64,000 nucleotides of DNA from Planctomycetaceae bacterium (lineage in GTDB: Bacteria > Planctomycetota > Planctomycetia > Gemmatales > Gemmataceae), in NCBI GenBank assembly GCA_013823135.1, contig PNLP01000009.1, positions 62,001-126,000 of the forward strand, given 5' to 3'. A program made the translations under genes and the position numbers. The notes under the pieces were generated by a model. That model did not search any database. It was not told the origin of the DNA and saw nothing but the letters and a program-made list of their open reading frames with translations. This document shows positions 50,242 to 57,355 of the stretch, piece by piece; position 1 is the first letter of the stretch; every line of letters begins with the position of its first letter.

Positions 50242-52656
50242 ATGAACACTATCATGCCCAACGCGACGGAGCACAAGGCCATGACGGCCCCAAGTCTGTT
50301 CAACTCCGGCAAGCGTCAGAAAGCCGAGCTACCGACCGCAACCGGGCCCGCATCCGGGCTGTTCGCCAACATCGTCTTCGACCGCCCCCTCGACACCGAA
50401 TACACCTACGCCATCCCCACCGACCTCGTTGAAAAGATCGGCGTTGGCAAACGAATCGAAGCCCCCTTTGGCAGGGGCGGCAAAACCACCATCGGCTTCT
50501 GCGTTCGCGTCACCGATCAGGCACCCAACACCGGGTTCGATATCAAGTCGATCGTTCGGGTGCTCGACGAAGATGCCATCATCGACGATCACCTCATGAA
50601 GCTCACGCGGTGGATCGCGGACTACTACCTCTGCGGCTGGGGGCAGGTTCTCCACGCGGTCGTGCCGGCGGGTGTGCGTGAGAACGCGGGGACACGTGTC
50701 GCGGCGTTCGTCGAGCCCGTCGCCAAGGAGCAACTCCCGAACCCGCTGCCGACCGTCAGCCCGCAGCAGAAAAACGCCCTCGACAAGCTGAAAAAGGAAG
50801 GTCGCCCGCTCGAAATTCTTCAGCTTGCGAGGATCGCAAAATGCACGGGTGGCGTGATCGCCGGGCTGGTCAAGAAAGGGTTGCTGCGGAAGTTCAGCGA
50901 ACGGATCGAGACCGAGGCGGGAGCGGGACGAGAGAACGATGAAGGGGAAGAAACAGGGGACTCACGTCCCCCGCTCGCCATCGAATTGAACGCCGATCAA
51001 CAGCGTGTCTGGGATCAGATCCGAGTTGCGCTCGGTTCGACCGGCGGCTACAAGCCGTTCCTGCTCCACGGCGTCACGGGCAGCGGCAAGACCGAGGTGT
51101 ACCTTCGTGCCATTGAGGAGACGGTGAAGCAGGGGAAGGAAGCGATCGTGCTCGTTCCCGAAATCTCGCTTACACCGCAGACCATCTCGCGGTTCTCGGG
51201 TCGTTGCGGGAACGTCGCGGTGTTGCACAGCCACCTCACCGACGCCGAGCGCGGCGGGTACTGGCGACGGGTCGCGTCGGGGCATGTTCAGGTCGTGGTC
51301 GGCGCTCGCAGTGCCGTCTTCGCCCCGACCCGCAAACTCGGGCTCATCGTGATCGATGAGGAACACGAGAACAGCTTCAAGCAGGAATCGACCCCACGCT
51401 ACCACGCACGGGATGTCGCGGTGATGCGGGCGCGGCTCGAAGGGATTCCCATTCTCATGGGATCCGCGACGCCGAGCCTCGAAAGCTGGGCGAACGCCGC
51501 TCGCGGCAACTACACGCTGCTGAGCATGCCGAACCGCGTCGAGAGCCGGCCGATGCCTGCCGTGAAGATCATCGACTTGCGGCATGAGCCGAAGCCCAGC
51601 GGGAAGCACTTCGCCATTGGCACAACGCTCGAAAAGGCCATGCGGGACACGCTGAAGGCGAAGGGGCAAATCATCCTGTTGCTGAACCGCCGCGGGTTCA
51701 GCACGCACGTTCATTGCCAGGCGTGCGGGCACGTCGCGCAGTGCCAAAACTGCGACCTCGCGCTGACGTTCCACCGCACGAAGGCTGCTCTGGTCTGTCA
51801 CTTCTGTGGCTTCGAGACCGCCCCATTTCAGAAGTGCCCAAGTTGCACCCAACCCGGAATGCGCTACCAGGGATTGGGAACCGAGAAACTGCACGCGGAG
51901 ATCGAGGAGAAGTTCCCAGGGCACGTGTGCCAGCGAATGGACTCCGACACGATGGCCAAGCCGGGGAGCCACCAGCGGGTGCTGGATGCGTTCCGCGACG
52001 GGCTCATTCACATCCTCGTCGGCACCCAGATGATCGCGAAGGGGCTGGACTTCCCGAACGTCACGCTTGTGGGAGTAGTGAACGCGGACGTGGGGTTGCA
52101 CCTCCCGGACTTTCGCAGTGCCGAACGCACGTTCCAGATCCTCGCGCAGGTCGCGGGCCGCGCTGGTCGTGGCGACAAGGGCGGGAACGTCCTCGTGCAG
52201 ACCTTCACGCCGGACCACCCATGCATCACGCTCGCCGCGAACCACGACTTCGTCACGTTCGCGGGGCAGGAACTCGCCCACCGGAAGGAACACCAGTATC
52301 CGCCATACCACCGCATGGCACGACTGATTGTTCGGAGTGAGAAGGAAGACGCCGCGTCGCAGTTTGCGGACACGCTCGCAGCCGCGTTTGCCGAGGCCAC
52401 GAAGCGAGCTCTGGCCAACGGGGAGCAAGCGCCAGCGGGCTTGCGCTCGTCAGCCACCGCAACGCCGCCCGTACGAATCTTGGGGCCGGCGGAGTGTCCC
52501 GTGTTTCGGCTGAACAACTTCTACCGCTTCCACTTCCAGGTGCAGTCGTCGGACAGCGCGATGCTCCACACCGTGCTGCGCGACGTGCTGGCCATCGCCC
52601 GACCGCCCAGCGGTGTTGAATTTCAAGTGGACATCGACCCGTTCAGCATGTTGTGA
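50242..52656 (+). CDS. priA: Primosomal protein N' (PriA helicase) carrying an in-frame repeat arm
   Basis: 804 aa from the ATG at 50242 (an ATG at 50281 is also possible). PriA is a 3'-5' DNA helicase that restarts stalled forks. The N-terminal 3'-binding domain (ANIVFDRPLDTEYTYAIPTD) and winged-helix region precede the helicase core. It has Walker A GVTGSGKT (276-283), DEEH (371-374), and a zinc region with eight Cys (491, 494, 500, 503, 518, 521, 531, 534). C-terminal motifs GTQMIAKGLDFPNVTLVGVV and QVAGRAGRGDKGG are intact. Residues 237-246 (TGDSRPPLAI) are encoded by a copy of the family A intergenic repeat arm (50954-50981) in the linker before the helicase, an unusual insertion that keeps the frame. 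Confidence 0.93.
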   Translation: MNTIMPNATEHKAMTAPSLFNSGKRQKAELPTATGPASGLFANIVFDRPLDTEYTYAIPTDLVEKIGVGKRIEAPFGRGGKTTIGFCVRVTDQAPNTGFDIKSIVRVLDEDAIIDDHLMKLTRWIADYYLCGWGQVLHAVVPAGVRENAGTRVAAFVEPVAKEQLPNPLPTVSPQQKNALDKLKKEGRPLEILQLARIAKCTGGVIAGLVKKGLLRKFSERIETEAGAGRENDEGEETGDSRPPLAIELNADQQRVWDQIRVALGSTGGYKPFLLHGVTGSGKTEVYLRAIEETVKQGKEAIVLVPEISLTPQTISRFSGRCGNVAVLHSHLTDAERGGYWRRVASGHVQVVVGARSAVFAPTRKLGLIVIDEEHENSFKQESTPRYHARDVAVMRARLEGIPILMGSATPSLESWANAARGNYTLLSMPNRVESRPMPAVKIIDLRHEPKPSGKHFAIGTTLEKAMRDTLKAKGQIILLLNRRGFSTHVHCQACGHVAQCQNCDLALTFHRTKAALVCHFCGFETAPFQKCPSCTQPGMRYQGLGTEKLHAEIEEKFPGHVCQRMDSDTMAKPGSHQRVLDAFRDGLIHILVGTQMIAKGLDFPNVTLVGVVNADVGLHLPDFRSAERTFQILAQVAGRAGRGDKGGNVLVQTFTPDHPCITLAANHDFVTFAGQELAHRKEHQYPPYHRMARLIVRSEKEDAASQFADTLAAAFAEATKRALANGEQAPAGLRSSATATPPVRILGPAECPVFRLNNFYRFHFQVQSSDSAMLHTVLRDVLAIARPPSGVEFQVDIDPFSML
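50954..50981. repeat. Family A repeat arm inside the priA coding sequence
   Basis: CAGGGGACTCACGTCCCCCG then CTCGCCAT matches 27 of 28 bases of the reverse complement of the left arm at 9121-9154 (the only change is C for T in ACTCACG). It is in frame, adding no stop, and falls in the less conserved linker between the winged-helix and helicase domains of PriA. No opposite arm is nearby. Confidence 0.85.
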
Positions 52657-52754
52657 CTTCCCGTCGGGATACACATTGCAACCAAGTCGGCTCTCGTGGC
52701 GTATTATGAGCAGGGTTCGGCACTCTGCATCCACCTTCGTCCGAGGGTATCGCC

Positions 52755-53420
52755 ATGTCCCGCCCTGGTTTCCGGTTGACAGCGTTGTTGCTCTTCACGG
52801 CGTTGGTCGTCGCGGGATGCAACAAGACCGAAGAATTCAAGCCAGTGAAGTACGACTACAACTTCAAGCCCGACCTCCCCTCTCTGGCGAAGCAGTTCCT
52901 TGATAATCCCCCCGAAGCCAAGACCCGCAAAGTCGCGTCGGACAAAATGCCGCTGACGTTCATCGACATGGACGGCAAGAAGGTCGATCTCTCCGAATAC
53001 AAGGGGAAGTCGAACGTCGTGTTGGTGATGACCAAGGGAATGCCCCAGGCTCCCGGCGGCGTGTTCTGCCCGGGGTGCCTGGCTCAGATGAACGCGATGG
53101 TGAACAACATCGCCGAGTTCAAGAAGCGAGACGCCGAGGTTGTGGTCGTGTTCCCCGGACCATCCGACAAAGCTGGCGAGTTCCTGACGACCGCCAAGGC
53201 ACGCGAAGGAGACAAGGCATCGCCGATTCCGCTGTTGCTCGACAAGGACATGGCTGCGGTCACGCTCCTGGGTATCGACGGCGACCGGGCCAAGCCCTCG
53301 ACATACATTCTCGACCGAAAGGGAAATGTGGTGTACGCTTATGTGGGCGAACATACCACCGATAGGCCGTCGGTGAAGGCTCTTCTCAGCCGACTCGATA
53401 AGCTGAACGAGAAGCAGTGA
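52755..53420 (+). CDS. Redoxin-fold lipoprotein
   Basis: 221 aa. A lipobox LVVAGC (Cys 21) after a hydrophobic segment marks it as a lipoprotein. The mature part is thioredoxin-like: MPLTFIDMDGKKVDLSEYKG, KSNVVLVMTKGMPQAPGGVF, the active-site CPGCLAQM (C-x-x-C), VVVVFPGPSDKAGEFLTTAK and AKPSTYILDRKGNVVYAYVG. It resembles AhpC/TSA-Redoxin proteins such as TlpA/ResA, but with FCPGC instead of WCxPC. It could act as a periplasmic thiol reductase or oxidase, possibly for cytochrome c maturation. The GYF-kinase gene starts 83 bp downstream on the same strand. A TATTAT at 52702-52707 may be its -10. Confidence 0.85.
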   Translation: MSRPGFRLTALLLFTALVVAGCNKTEEFKPVKYDYNFKPDLPSLAKQFLDNPPEAKTRKVASDKMPLTFIDMDGKKVDLSEYKGKSNVVLVMTKGMPQAPGGVFCPGCLAQMNAMVNNIAEFKKRDAEVVVVFPGPSDKAGEFLTTAKAREGDKASPIPLLLDKDMAAVTLLGIDGDRAKPSTYILDRKGNVVYAYVGEHTTDRPSVKALLSRLDKLNEKQ

Positions 53421-53503
53421 CTATGGAAGAGCGGTGTGCATTGCGGTGAGTGAAGGAAACAGCGTTTAGCTCTCCCAGTGCCCACCCGCTCACGAGGCAA
53501 GAC

Positions 53504-55489
53504 ATGTCCCAAAGCTGGTACACCGATTCCGGCGGGTGGCTGGAAGGCCCGATGTCGTCACGGGAACTGCGTGACCGCGCGTCGTCCGGGAAACTTCGAC
53601 CCACAGACAAGGTCAGCCCTGACGGCCAAAAGTGGGCTCCCGCATCCAAGATCAAGGGGCTCACCTTCTCCGACACGGTTGACCAGCCTGGCGTGACCAT
53701 CGCTGCGGTCGTCACCCCACCCAAAGTCGGTTCCAGTTCGACGCAGACGCCGAAAGGAAATTCTTCTGACGTCGCTGCCGAGACCACGGAAACCAAGGCC
53801 GATCAGATCCCCGGTTATGAGATTGCGGGCGTGCTTGGCAAGGGGGCGTGCGGCGTTGTGTTTCGCGCCCGTCAGGTGAAACTCGACCGCGTCGTCGCGC
53901 TCAAGATGGTGCTGACCGACCGCCGCCCGACCCCTGCGGCTCTCGCCCGGTTCGACAAAGAGGCCGTCTCGCTGGCCAAGCTCCGGCACCCGAACATCGT
54001 GGGGGTTTACGACTGCGGCCACCACAACGGGCAGGCGTTCTTCGCGATGGAGCTACTGGAGGGTGAAGACCTCGGGAACCGCATCGACACGAGCGGGCCA
54101 CTCGACGAGTTCACGGCCTGGCACATCGCCCGGCAAACCGCTGCTGCCCTCGCACACGCCGCCGACCTGGGTGTGTACCACCGCGACATCAAGCCCGCGA
54201 ACCTGTTCCTCACGCCGCCCCCCACCGGCTACCCGCTTCCTTCGGGTGTGCCGCTCGTGAAAGTTACCGACTTCGGCCTCGCGCTCACCCGCCAGACGGG
54301 GGACGAATCGACCGATCAACGGTTGACCGCGGCCGGGGTCGTGCTCGGCACACCCGCATACATGCCGCCCGAGCAGTTCGCGGGCTCCGACATCGACCAC
54401 CGTGCCGACATCTACGCCCTCGGCGCGACCATCTTCCACATCCTTTCTGGCGACTCGCCGTTCAACGGCGCGAGCATCTGGGAAGTGATGATCAAGAAAT
54501 CCGAGCCGACGCCACGCCTCGGGGGGCGCATCTCGGAAGAGTCCGCTGATCTGGTCGAAACGATGATGGCCCAGAAGCCCGCCGACCGTGTCGCAACTTA
54601 CCGCGAGCTCCTCGATCGCATCGACTCGCTGCCATTCATGCAAGGGACTGTTGCGTCCTCTACAACTGTCCGTGCCCTCAGCCATTCCAAGAGCTCCGGA
54701 GTCGGGTTACCGCCCCGGTCCGAGGAAGAAGACGAGGATGACAGCGATTCGCCTTCGGGAGAATGGCGAAAGCCCGCTCCACGGAGCAAGGCGAAACTCT
54801 ACGCCTTCGCGGCGCTGGGCGGGCTTGCCCTGGCCGGGTCCGTGGCGTTGGGGGTTAAAGTTCTGGGCGGTAAGCAGGACAGCGGGAAGCAGGACAGCGT
54901 TGCGAAACCCGACGCCCCGAAGAGCGTGACATTCGACACGGGCGAACGCGAAGAGTTGTTCAACCACGAGTCGTTGTTTGGCTGGTCCGCAAAGAACTGG
55001 GCTATTGGAAGAGATGAGGAGAAAACGTCGGTCATGGTTGGGAAGGGACTGCTGAGCCGCACGTTCAAGGCTCCGAAGAATTACCGTGTGGTGCTCGGGC
55101 TCGACCTTCACGAAGCGACCAGCATTGATATCGCGGTCGCGATTGCGGAAGGGCCACCCGAGACGGCCAAGCGGTGGTCGATTCGGATTGATCGCGAGAA
55201 GGGTGCGGTGCTCGGTGTGCGCGACGGCGAAAACGGCCTGTTCCAACCACTCGGCCCCGCGATTCCGCTACCAACCAAACAACAGATCGATGACGGCGAA
55301 AAGGGGCGGTACAGTGAGGTTCGTTACGAGCGGGCCGGCGGGAGAATCAAGGCGTTCTTCGTCGGCAAACCGCTCGGCGAAATCGAGGAAGCGGGCACGT
55401 CGAAGCTGGCCGAGGTCAGGGTCGTCCCCGAAGGCGGCGAAGTGCGAATCGACACCGCCCTCGTCGAAGAGCTGATTGAGAAACCGTGA
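53504..55489 (+). CDS. GYF-domain Ser/Thr kinase with TM and DUF1080-like sensor domain
   Basis: 661 aa from the ATG at 53504. Residues about 4-52 form a GYF_2 domain (WYTDSGGWLEGPMSSRELRD and DGQKWAPASKI), a proline-peptide binder common in planctomycete kinases. A kinase domain follows: G-loop LGKGACGVVF (111-120), Lys 134, HRD 226-228, DFG 256-258 and YMPPEQ. A TM helix is at about 432-452 (LYAFAALGGLALAGSVALGV). The C-terminal region (about 475-661) opens LFNHESLFGWSAKNWAIGRD and is beta-rich like the DUF1080/LamG-type jelly-roll domains that bind or hydrolyse sugars. The likely topology is a cytoplasmic kinase and GYF with a periplasmic sensor. The kinase appears catalytically complete. 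Confidence 0.88.
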   Translation: MSQSWYTDSGGWLEGPMSSRELRDRASSGKLRPTDKVSPDGQKWAPASKIKGLTFSDTVDQPGVTIAAVVTPPKVGSSSTQTPKGNSSDVAAETTETKADQIPGYEIAGVLGKGACGVVFRARQVKLDRVVALKMVLTDRRPTPAALARFDKEAVSLAKLRHPNIVGVYDCGHHNGQAFFAMELLEGEDLGNRIDTSGPLDEFTAWHIARQTAAALAHAADLGVYHRDIKPANLFLTPPPTGYPLPSGVPLVKVTDFGLALTRQTGDESTDQRLTAAGVVLGTPAYMPPEQFAGSDIDHRADIYALGATIFHILSGDSPFNGASIWEVMIKKSEPTPRLGGRISEESADLVETMMAQKPADRVATYRELLDRIDSLPFMQGTVASSTTVRALSHSKSSGVGLPPRSEEEDEDDSDSPSGEWRKPAPRSKAKLYAFAALGGLALAGSVALGVKVLGGKQDSGKQDSVAKPDAPKSVTFDTGEREELFNHESLFGWSAKNWAIGRDEEKTSVMVGKGLLSRTFKAPKNYRVVLGLDLHEATSIDIAVAIAEGPPETAKRWSIRIDREKGAVLGVRDGENGLFQPLGPAIPLPTKQQIDDGEKGRYSEVRYERAGGRIKAFFVGKPLGEIEEAGTSKLAEVRVVPEGGEVRIDTALVEELIEKP

Positions 55490-55501
55490 GTTGCCCTAAA
55501 C

Positions 55502-56905
55502 TCACAGCAGTTGCGGGATGGGGTCGGAGTCGTGGCCGATGAACACCGGGCGGTTGCTCGCCATGTACAGCGGCTTCGTGCGGTCGATCCCCAGCTTCTC
55601 GTAGATCGTCGCGGCGTAGGCTTCTGGCGTGGACGGGTCGTTCGTCACGTGGCCGCCGTCCTTGTCCGACGAGCCAATGATCTGCCCGCCACGCACCCCG
55701 GCACCCGCAAACGCGATCGAGTAGGCGTTCGTCCAGTGATCGCGACCGCCGAACTTGTTCAGCTTCGGCGTGCGGCCAAACTCGGTCACGAAGCAGACCA
55801 GCGTTTCAGCCAGCAAACCACGCTGATCCATATCGGCGATCAACGCCGCGAACGCACGGTCGGTCGAACCCATCATCACCCAGTGACCGATTCCGTAGCG
55901 ACCCTCGCCGCCAGCCTTGTCGCGAACCGTGCCGCACGAACCCTTCGCATAAATGGCGTCGTGGTGGTCCCAGTTCAGGTTGAAGCCGCCGGGGAGGTCC
56001 GGCATCAGCGGCCAGCGGGCGTCCACGGTCACGAAGCGAACGCCCGCCTCGATGAGTTTGCGGCCGACGAGGTAGCACGCCCCACGGTGGCCGATGCCGT
56101 ACTTCTCACGAACCGACAGCGGCTCAGCCTGGTAGTCGAACGCCTTCGCGACCTTCGGGCTGGTGAGCGTGTCGAACGCCTGTTCGTAGAAGCGGTCCAT
56201 GCCGCCGAACGCGGTGCTGCCGCTGCCCTGCGAGAAGCGTGCGTTCATGCTCGAAAGCAGTTGTTCGCGAGAGTTGAGCCGTTCGGCCGGGGTTTCCGCT
56301 CGCGGTTCCAGGCCGCCGACCTTCCACTTGGGATCGGCGAGATTCGAGCCGCCCGTTTTGAACACCTTCGTGCCCGCGGAAAGGAAGCCCGTGCTGGTGA
56401 CGGCGGCCTGCTCGTGGTTGCCCGGCACCATGATGTACGGCGGCAGGTACGGGCACGCGGTGCCGAGGATTTGCGACACAACCGAGCCGATGTCCGGCAT
56501 GTGGAGCGGGTTGCCGGGGTGCGACCCGGAGAGCATGTATTGCGTGCCGTCGGGGTGGCCGCTGGCCCCGGATTTCGCGTGCCACATCGACCGCACGACG
56601 GCGAGCTTGTCGGCGACTTTCGCCGTTTCGCTCAGCAAGTCGGTGAACCGCATCCCCACGACGTTCGTGCTGATCGGCTTGTGCGGGCTGCGGTGCTCAG
56701 AGATCGCCTCGGGTTTCGGATCCCAGGTGTCCATGTGCGACAGGCCGCCCTGTTCGAGCACAACCAGGACATTCTTCGCGGTGGCTTTCGGATTCGATTT
56801 TCCGGCAGCGGCGAGGGCGAGACATTGTGGCAGCGACCAACCAAGGACGCCAGCAGCTCCGAGGCGCAGGGCGTCGCGGCGAGTTTGGTGTCGCAGAGGC
56901 GTCAT
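55502..56905 (-). CDS. DUF1501 domain protein, exported
   Basis: 467 aa from the ATG at 56905 (a GTG at 56914 is three codons earlier). A Tat-like signal (RHQTRRDALRLGAAGVLGWS) leads to the DUF1501 fold: VLVVLEQGGLSHMDTWDPKP, AVVRSMWHAKSGASGHPDGT, GACYLVGRKLIEAGVRFVTV, LNWDHHDAIYAK in place of WDTH, CFVTEFGRTPKLNKFGGRDH, AGAGVRGGQIIGSSDKDGGH and YAATIYEKLGIDRTKPLYMA. It stands alone between the GYF kinase (convergent, 13 bp) and the pilus cluster. The WDHH form groups it with the 29019 copy. Substrate unknown. Confidence 0.9.
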   Translation of the reverse strand: MTPLRHQTRRDALRLGAAGVLGWSLPQCLALAAAGKSNPKATAKNVLVVLEQGGLSHMDTWDPKPEAISEHRSPHKPISTNVVGMRFTDLLSETAKVADKLAVVRSMWHAKSGASGHPDGTQYMLSGSHPGNPLHMPDIGSVVSQILGTACPYLPPYIMVPGNHEQAAVTSTGFLSAGTKVFKTGGSNLADPKWKVGGLEPRAETPAERLNSREQLLSSMNARFSQGSGSTAFGGMDRFYEQAFDTLTSPKVAKAFDYQAEPLSVREKYGIGHRGACYLVGRKLIEAGVRFVTVDARWPLMPDLPGGFNLNWDHHDAIYAKGSCGTVRDKAGGEGRYGIGHWVMMGSTDRAFAALIADMDQRGLLAETLVCFVTEFGRTPKLNKFGGRDHWTNAYSIAFAGAGVRGGQIIGSSDKDGGHVTNDPSTPEAYAATIYEKLGIDRTKPLYMASNRPVFIGHDSDPIPQLL

Positions 56906-57355
56906 AACCAGCACTCTCGGAAGGGTTTACAGGCAGGTTCGGCGCGGAGGTAGGCAGGCTCACAGGCGGCAGACACCATTATCCCACATGGTTGGCCCAA
57001 ACCGGACAAGGAATTTGCGATCGGAACGCGGAATCGTACCCAATCCCCTGCCGGGTTGGTCAACTTTCTGTCACAGCGGGGGTTGTGCTCGTTGACATCT
57101 GTAGTTCCGGGATGATACCGTGAATCTTGCGGCACGCCCAACCACTCGAATTGAGTTGTCTTCCCGTCTCCCCGCGGTTTAGCCGCGGGTCCGGGTGGGC
57201 AGCGTGAGCATGTCAGGCACCAACGACTCAGGGAGTTTCGCGTTCTGCATATAGCGTTCCGAGTTGAAGCGGCTCTCCCTACATCTGTCGTGTGAACCCG
57301 CCCCAAACTCGAAACCCTTAACATCTAGCGCGAAACCACTGCGGAGAAACGCAAT
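56906..57355. other. 450-bp divergent intergenic region before the pilus cluster
   Basis: This region separates the last DUF1501 gene from the PilM-PilN gene and should contain both promoters. TTGACA at 57092-57097 is a perfect -35 match, but the best -10 at 16 bp (GATACC) is weak. A hairpin CCCGCGG/CCGCGGG occupies 57171-57189. No convincing short gene is seen. Confidence 0.35.

Noticed and set aside
57092..57119. TTGACA promoter for the PilM-PilN gene
   Set aside because: The -35 match is perfect but the matching -10 (GATACC) is only 3 of 6, so it is not called as a promoter.
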